From Simmondsia chinensis (lineage: Eukaryota; Streptophyta; Magnoliopsida; Caryophyllales; Simmondsiaceae): a stretch of 64,000 nucleotides of DNA. The notes under the pieces were generated by a model that saw nothing but the letters and a program-made list of their open reading frames with translations, did no database searches and was not told where the DNA came from. This document shows, piece by piece, positions 56,942 to 64,000 of the stretch; the first letter of the stretch is position 1, and each line of letters begins with the position of its first letter. The stretch covers positions 24,265,172 through 24,329,171 of the forward strand of contig JAGTTD010000008.1 in NCBI GenBank assembly GCA_018398585.1. The letters run 5' to 3'. The translations under genes and the position numbers were made by a program.

Positions 56942-59900
56942 TTGATGGATGGTCAAAAAAGTTGGATAAATTTGCCCAGGTTTAGTCAAGAATTTATGAA
57001 TGGAGTGGAACAATACATAAGCACTGCAAAAAATACTACATTTTTAAATGGTAGGATCAAGTGCCCATGTAGGATATGTGGTTCTGTGATGTTTGTTCAA
57101 CCAGACATTGTTCGTGAACACTTAGTTTGGAAGGGTTTCATACAAATTTTTCGATTTTTCGTGGAGATGAGTTATTATCTGCCGATGTCAATGATGAGAG
57201 TATTGAAGATGGAGAGTCAGATGATCCACTTGATGATATGCATGGGTTGTTACATGATGCATTTGGGATGTCAGGCAATGAGAACCTTATGGATGAATAT
57301 GAAGAAGTAGATAGGACATATGAAACATTAGAAGTCAAAAAATTTTACAAGTTGGTTGATGATGCTAAGAAAGAAGTGTATTCTGGGTGTAAGAAGTTTA
57401 CAAGGCTTTCTTGCATTATTCGCCTTTATCATATGAAATGTCTTCATCGTTGGAGTGATACATCATTGAGTGATCTGCTAGATTTTCTCATTAAGCTTCT
57501 CCTAGAAGGGGCTAACTTGCCAAAAAAACTTTCATCAAATGAAAAAAACCATATCTGATTTAGGCTTAGGCTACACCAATATAGATGCATGCCCTAATGA
57601 TTGCATGTTATACTAGAAGGAGAAAGCTAATGATTCTACATGCTCTGCATGTGGAGCTTCAAGATGGAAAAGAGTTGATGACAGAAAAACTAAGATTCCA
57701 TGTAAGATTTTACGTCACTTTCCATTAATACCTCACTTAAAAAGGCTTTTTAAGTCTTCAAAAACATCAATTTCGATGAGATGGCATGAAAAGGGACGTA
57801 GTAAAGATGGGACAGTAAGACACCCAGTTGATTCAATAGCATGGCAAGATTTTGACAGCAAATACCCAGAGTTTTCTAAGGATGCTCGGAATATTAGGCT
57901 TGGTTTGGCAAGTGATGGCTTCAATCCTTTTAGCACAATGAGTATCACTCATAATACATGGCCAGTCATGCTTGTGATATACAATTTGCCTCCTTGGTTG
58001 TGCATGAAAGATTCCTACTTTATAATGTCCCTCTTGATCTCTGGTCCACAAGCCCCTAGCAATGACATTGATATTTATCTACAACCATTAATAGATGAGT
58101 TAAAGGATGAGTTGTGGGTAGATGGGGTTGAGACTTATGATGCTTTTACTAAGGGAACCTTCAATATGCATGCTGCTCTTCTATGGACAATAAACGATTT
58201 TCCAGCATATGGTAACTTGTCAGGTTGGAAATCTAAAGGCCGATTTGCTTGTCCTCATTGCAACATTAACACTTGTTCTCGTTATCTCAAGAGGAGCAAA
58301 AAAATGTGCTTTATGCGCCATCACATATTTCTTGATCCTACTCATAGGTTTCGAAGAAAAAGGGCATCTTTTTATGGTACAATTGAGAAAAAAACTGCAC
58401 CGAAGTTACGCTCTGAATTTGATTTGTTAAAGCAAATGCGTGACATCAATGTTGTCTTTGGGAAGCCAAATGTTGAGACTAAAGGTCATAAGAAGAAGAG
58501 GAAGGCAAGAAGGACAATTCATAAAAATAGTCCTGAAACAGGATTGAAAAAGAGAAGTATATTCTTTATATTACCTTATTGGAAAAATCTTTTAATACGA
58601 CACAATTTGGATGTAATGCATATTGAGAAAAATGTGTGTGATAGTGTGATTGGGACTTTATTGGATATTGAGGGAAAATCAAAAGACTCTCTGAATGCAC
58701 GTCTTGGTCTTAAAGACATGAGTATCAAAACTCATCTTCATCTAGTTGATTAAGGGGAGGGACAGAAACATTACTTGCCACCTGCACCGTATTTTATGGA
58801 TCAAAAGCAGAAAGAAATCTTTTTCAAAGTGTTATCTTTGGTGAGGGTTCCCGATGGTTATGCTTTCAACATATCGCGGCGTGTGGATTTGGAGAAAGGC
58901 AAAGTCTTTGGCCTCAAAAGTGACGATTGTCATATTCGAATACAACAATTGCTACCTGTTGCTGTCCGGAAGGCCTTGCCTAGGGAAATCAGTCTGCTAT
59001 TAATTGAGCTTAGCAATTTTTTCAGGGAAATGTGCTCTAAAGATGGTTCTGTTAATGACTATGAGCAGCTAGAAGAACGGATCATCTACATACTTAGCCG
59101 TATGGAAGAAATCTTTCCACCGATCTTTTTTGATGTCATGGTGCATTTAACTGTTCATTTACCATTCGAGGCTACCACTGCAGGACCGGTACACTTTCGC
59201 TGGATGTATCCAATAGAGAGGTGAGTTTTATACAAGAAAAATGAGTTTTGATATGATATTTTGTCCATGCATTAAATAAATGAAACTAATGTAAGGTACT
59301 TGTTTGTGAACTACAGGTTCTTGTATCGATTGAAGAAGTGTGCACGCAACAAAGCAAAGCCAGAGGGGTCAATTGCAGAAGCTTACATTGCCGAAGAATG
59401 CATGATTTTTTGCTCAAGATATCTAAATGAAATCCAAACCAAGCAGGATAGATCTATAAGGAATTATGACGGCGGTGATTGTGGAATACGAAATGGTTTA
59501 TCCATCTTTTCCATATGTGGCCATGCTTTAGGGAAGCAAGATTCAGTGCATTTGAACAATGATACATGGAAGCAAGCACATGAATATGTTTTGTTTAATT
59601 GTGATGAAGTGAATATGTAGAGTAAGTCCTCACAGCTAAATCTATTAAAATATTTTTATAATTTGTTGAACACATCTATTCTTCTTACTAACATATGTAT
59701 GATGCAGAGAACATAAAGTCGCAATTTGTCTTGAACATAGCAACATGCAAGAAGAAGATATTGACAACCTTCACAAAGACACGTTTGTTGAGTGGTTTAA
59801 AGTGAACGTATGTGGGCAACTTGAAACTTTAGTTGTAATTATGTAAATTAAAATTTTTTTTAATATATTAACTTTTTTTTTGGCTCTTTTACCAGGCTGG

Positions 59901-60615
59901 GAATATAAGTCATGCATATGATGATGAACTTTATAGGGATCTTCAATGGCTTAGTAAAGGACCAAGTAGACTAGTAAGGAGGTTCAAAAAGTTTAATTAC
60001 AATGGCTTCAAGTTCCGCACAAGAGATGTAGAGGCTAATTCTCCCACCCAAAATAGTGGAGTGGCTGTGAATTCAATCATTTCTGATGAAGATCAAGTCA
60101 CATACTATGGAACTTTGGTAGAAATGTTGGAATTAAATTACTATCAGAGGAGGAAAGTTGTTCTACTTAAGTGTGACTGGGCTGACTTGGGAAAAGGGGT
60201 TAAGCAGGATTTACTGGGCTTGACTTTAGTAAATTTTCAACACTTGTTGAAAAGTAATGAGCCATTTGTGTTAGCATCTCAAGCATTCTAAGTGTTTTAT
60301 ACACCTAACCTAGTTGAGGCAAATTGGAATGTTGTTACAAAGACAAAACCTATAGATGTTTTTGACATGGGAGATGAGGATCCCAACGAAGATACCAAGA
60401 CTTACTTTGATTGTGAGCCCATAATTGATCATAGTTTGCTAAATATAAATGAAGTTGAAGTTTGTCCTGAAGTCATTGAAGAAGACGATGATGGAAACAA
60501 TTTAGAATTAGATAACAGTGACAATGACGAAGACTCTGATTATGATTCAGAAGATGAAAGTGAAGAGGACCCCACTTTACATGATTATGATGATTATACT
60601 GATGATGAGAGTTGA
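56942..60615 (+). pseudogene. CACTA transposase (TNP2 type), broken
   Basis: Order: transposase-associated domain (56945-57130; KSWINLPRFSQEFMNGVEQY, RCPC-like CPCRICG); TNP2 domain (57610-58753; CSACGASRWKR, MRWHEKGRSKDGTVRHPVDS, FACPHCNINTCSRYL, LDVMHIEKNVCDSVIGTLLD); DUF4218 (58775-59620; ICRMEE-like LSRMEEIFPPIFFDVMVHL); and DUF4216 (60061-60400). An intron with GT-AG borders is clear at 59221-59315 and others are likely at about 59623-59707 and 59810-59896. Breaks: frameshift near 57130, frameshift at an A-run near 57525, stops near 57617, at 58751 and 60289. The acidic C-terminus ends at 60615. Cuts and pastes the element in living copies. Confidence 0.9.
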
Positions 60616-60805
60616 CTGATTTTTGAGTTATTTGCGTTTTTGTTAGTTCATGCGGATGAAAGTGAGTATTGCTAGTATTTAATGTAATTGGCTTTGTAAA
60701 TGACTTTTTAAGTATTGGATTGATCTTTGTAATTATTTTTTGATATTATAATGAAAATTATGTTGTTATAGCTTTATGTTTACATGAAATGCAATGTAGA
60801 ACACA

Positions 60806-62830
60806 ATGATCAGAAACATTAGAAAGAGTCTAGCAAGTGTTAAGGGTGGAGATCCAGAAGTTGTGCTCCAACCTAATGACCCTTCAGAGGATGGAAGCTC
60901 CGACGATGTAAGTTCGGGTTTTGAAAGTTTTCGAGATGAGACTTCTGATGACGAATCAATTTACGAAGAACAGAATGTAGAAACTACCTCTAAAACTTCT
61001 CAAGCATCCAGTGGCAAGGGTAACATAAGCCTTGCTTTGTTATTTTTTCCAAGGTTACCTATATAGAGAAGATCTTTTCATATTTTACTATTTGTTTATT
61101 ATTTCTTATGATTGATAGATGGTTCTAAGGAGCCACGTCGAGGACCAAATAAGTGCTCCAACTTTCGAGGTGATGAAAAAATTGTTGTTGAATTGAATAA
61201 TGATGGACAACCAATTGGTAAATCAGGAAGATGTTTTTCTTCATACCTTGGGATATTGGCTAGAGATCCAAATTTAGTGCCTTTTGATATGAAGAATTGG
61301 AAGATATTTTTAAAGGAAACAAAAAAGAAAGAGTTATGGGATATTATTGAGGTAAAATATGTTACTTTATATTTTATCAATGATATAAGATTAGATTATC
61401 TAGTTATAGTCTTGTGGTTATATTATTTTCTAATGTTTGGTTGTGATTGAAATATTGTAGTCGAGGTTTACTTTTAGTGCTCCAAGTCCAAAAGAATGGG
61501 CATTTGAGAAGATGAATCATTGTATGAGATCATGGAGAGCTAAGTTGAAAAAGAAACACTATAGAGTTGTAAAGAGTCATGAACTGAAGTTAAAACCACC
61601 AAATGACAGAGTGGATCCACAACAATGGAGGAATATGGTATATCGTTGCGAATCTACTAAGGCGAAGGTATCTTCAAACGTGTTGTTATATACATTTATT
61701 TGTCATATTAATTTATTTTCCTATTTAGCCTTTTCATTTCTTTGTTTATGAATTATGTTATAGAAAATAGCTGCTCAAAACACTGAAAATCGTGGCTCGA
61801 GCAAAATGGTACACCACTTGGGGACTAAAACCTATGCTCAAAAACAAGAAGAATTAGTTAGTGACATGTTCTATGCATATACTTTAGTGCTTTTATGTTG
61901 TCTTTGATATTTCTTTTAATGTATTTGTGTTTTATTTATTGGATCTAGAAAGAGAGCAATGGAGGAAAAGAACCAGATTGAGTGAAACTTTTTCAAGTGG
62001 CATATGGACAAGCCAAAAAAGCATTTGTGGATCCGGATTCGCAGACAAAGCATATATGTATCTTATAATTTTTGCAATTAATCAATCTATAATATTGAAC
62101 ATGTTTATTATACAATGTGAATTAACTCAAATGTGGATTCAAATACAGGATGCCATACAAAGAAAGTTAGCTGTAGTCCCGTCAGATTCTGATGTAAATG
62201 AGGAGCGAGATAAAATTTATAAAGAAGTTGTTGGAGAAGACAAATACCCATATAAGAAGACATGCGGAATTGGAGTGAAGAGAAGTTGCATTGGTGGGTC
62301 AAAACATAAAAATCATGAGACACTAATGATAGTTGCTGAAGAAGTGCAAAACAGAAGAGCATTAGAAGAAGAAATAGCTACTGAGAAAGAGAAAAGACAG
62401 AAACTTGAGAAAGAATTTTCTATTAAGACAAAAGCTATGGAAGAAAAACAACAGATGTCGGAGGAAGATTTTGTTAATAAGACGAAAGCCATGGAAGAAG
62501 AAATACGCATGCTAAAGGAATTTCTTTTCAAGTCGAAATCATCTAGGAAAAAGGTATTTTTCTTCCTAATGATATTTTTATTGTACTAATATGATTGTCA
62601 TATAATTTCCTAATAATGGTCTTATTGAACGTTGGATTGTCATGGACTTGCTTATTTTTCTGTATCTTTCTTAAGTGATACACAAAATTGTTATTGGTTT
62701 TTTAATTTTTGGTTATACTATGGCAAATATTTGGTTGTACTATACTATTGTGCTGATCAATTTATTTTTCATTTTTGCAGAGGTCAAGTTCAAACTGAGG
62801 ATGCGATCAATGTCATGAGGATGTTTTTGT
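60806..62830 (+). pseudogene. CACTA second gene, Transposase_24 type
   Basis: Several short exons with plausible splice borders: 60806-61018, 61118-61351, 61462-61667, 61764-61860, 61950-62057, 62150-62552 and one from 62782. Blocks: acidic Ser-rich start; VVELNNDGQPIGKSGRCFSS and LARDPNLVPFDMKNWKIF (plant En/Spm Transposase_24 region); EKMNHCMRSWRAKLKKKHYR; DPQQWRNMVYRCESTKAK; and a Glu/Lys-rich coiled coil near the end. No clear stop was found inside these exons, so decay may be less than in the first gene, but the gene model is my inference. Likely the accessory DNA-binding protein of the element. Confidence 0.75.
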
Positions 62831-62959
62831 GGTCTTGTTGCATAGTGTTTATGGATTGGTTTTTTTGTGATGTGTTCAAAGTTGGTTTGTTCGTGATGCT
62901 AAAACACGTGTTTGGAAATATTTTTTTTGGAGACTTGGTCATTTGTAATGTTTTGTACT

Positions 62960-63610
62960 AGGAATTTAGAAAGATTTGATGTAGAACTTTTAAATACCTT
63001 GAACTTAGTTTGCTTTACCTACTATATATTAAAGTGAATATTTTGGATTATAATAGAAATTGGTAGTATTAAATTATAGTTTCGTGTGAAGTAATTGCTA
63101 TTGGTTATTTATATTATGCTTGTATCTAAATTTGGATGCTACTGAACAATACAAATATCACAAAAAATTAAATAGAATATAAAAGTTGTTTTCTATTATA
63201 GTGGTCTTTTGCATCAATTATTAATTGATACTAATCATATTAATAGTATTGGAAAACAATCTGATACTATTATGGCTAAGCCAATAGTATCAGAAAGGAG
63301 ATTTTTGATGATATTGTATTAACCTTTGGCAACGGAAAGACGCCTATACTAATGGCGTTAATAGTATCGGAAATAACCATGAATTGATACTATAGAAAAT
63401 TAGTTTGCATCAATAAACTTCGATACTACATCCGATACTATTGGGACATCCGATATTATTGCTCTAGATTCATTAGTATCGGATAAGTTTTATCTAATAC
63501 TAGGGCAATAGCCACCCCAGTATTGCAATCGAAAAAATTTTCCGATACTAAAGGTCTATAGTATCGGAAAATAAGCTTTTTAGTATCGAAAATTTTCTGA
63601 TACTAAATCG
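62960..63610 (+). repeat. CACTA 3' region with subterminal repeats
   Basis: No gene. From about 63220 to 63610 the core GATACTA / TAGTATC occurs at least 15 times in both orientations, often as TCCGATACTA. This is the repeat zone next to the right terminus. Confidence 0.8.
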
Positions 63611-63626
63611 TATTTTTCTTGTAGTG
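63611..63626 (-). repeat. Right terminal inverted repeat of the CACTA element
   Basis: Complement reads CACTACAAGAAAAATA. The next three bases, tga, would be the target duplication; the left copy was not identified. Confidence 0.85.
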
Positions 63627-63639
63627 TGAGAATAGAGGT

Positions 63640-64000
63640 ATGTTTGATAGGGCTTATGCCAACAATGATTCTGATGTATCCGATGGCGATGCAAATGTAG
63701 GGGTTGATACTTGTGAGGCTGCACCAATTAATATTGACAGGCCTACAGTTGCCCAAGCCCCTGTTCTTGAGTTTGAAAATGTTACTTGGGTAGACCAGGT
63801 AGTTTGTTCTAAATGGGAGAATAGTAGAAGACAGAGGTCCACAGGATCTGGCATGGAGCAGGGACTATTGTTCCAAACCAAGAATGACTTAGTAAATGCA
63901 GTAAGTTCGTGGCACATTAAGAACAAACTGAAATATATGTTTGATAGGGCTTATGCCAATAATGATTCTGATGCATCCGATGGCGATGCAAATGTGGGTG
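63640..64000 (+). pseudogene. MULE transposase N-terminal region (partial, runs off the window)
   Basis: Open frame from ATG 63640 to the window end, 120 codons. The segment GMEQGLLFQTKNDLVNAVSS plus WHIKNKLKY resembles the MuDR-type N-terminal domain of plant Mutator-like transposases. The preceding part is acidic. The frame contains a direct repeat of exactly 297 bp (99 codons): MFDRAYANNDSD starts at 63640 and again at 63937. The CACTA element ends 14 bp before the first unit. The right end is outside the window, so whether it is intact is unknown. Confidence 0.65.

Larger units (their letters stand above)
55811..63626 (+). mobile_element. En/Spm (CACTA) DNA transposon, degenerate
   Basis: The right terminus reads, on the complement, CACTACAAGAAAAATA (63611-63626), a plant CACTA inverted repeat. 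It is preceded by about 400 bp of subterminal repeats with the core CCGATACTA. Two plus-strand genes lie inside: a TNP2 transposase with DUF4218 and DUF4216 regions, and a Transposase_24 gene. The left terminus was not found. 55811-55935 carries another set of inverted subterminal-like repeats (AAACCGTGT / ACACGGTTT), taken here as the left limit. Confidence 0.8.

Noticed and set aside
57833..58051. Minus-strand frame in the TNP2 region
   Set aside because: Antisense of a well-supported transposase domain.

Overview
The window is plant nuclear DNA, most likely from a eudicot. It holds no convincing host protein gene. Almost every base can be assigned to transposable elements, their fragments, or a degenerate tandem repeat. 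The plant signals are chromodomain Ty3/gypsy and long-LTR Ty1/copia elements primed by initiator tRNA-Met, a plant-type RTE LINE, an En/Spm (CACTA) element with TNP2, DUF4218, DUF4216 and Transposase_24 regions, MITEs, and a chloroplast atpI fragment. I do not assign a species.

Layout. 1-3120: left-truncated gypsy element A (minus). 3207-17216: chromovirus gypsy B (minus) with a perfect 5-bp target duplication. A SINE with a 5S rRNA head sits in its polypurine tract, and that SINE was later split by copia C1 (3673-12106, minus, LTRs of about 2.2 kb). 17351-20043: a non-autonomous Mutator-like foldback carrying a PIF/Harbinger MITE, which itself carries a smaller MITE. 20657-32370: copia D (plus), interrupted by an RTE LINE (23103-27418, plus) and an ORF1-only L1-like element (28227-30878, minus). 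About 33150-55690: a satellite-like array with a period near 550 bp. It is broken by a 3'-tail fragment, a truncated RTE, a solo LTR, and copia E (37866-52036, plus). Copia E holds a tRNA-derived SINE and copia F (44366-49567, minus). About 53950-54222: plastid atpI fragment. About 55811-63626: En/Spm element with two broken genes. 63640-64000: start of a MULE-type reading frame containing an in-frame 99-codon repeat.

How the parts relate. Most insertion borders could be fixed by target-site duplications read directly from the sequence, so relative order is known at several sites. Every autonomous element has stops, frameshifts or deletions, so all appear inactive. The most notable observation is the split SINE: a 5S rRNA-like head with box A, intermediate element and box C, joined to a 3' tail matching the tail of the RTE LINE 11-15 kb away, and bounded by 21-bp direct repeats (18 of 21 identical). 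This looks like a 5S-derived plant SINE mobilised by an RTE LINE.
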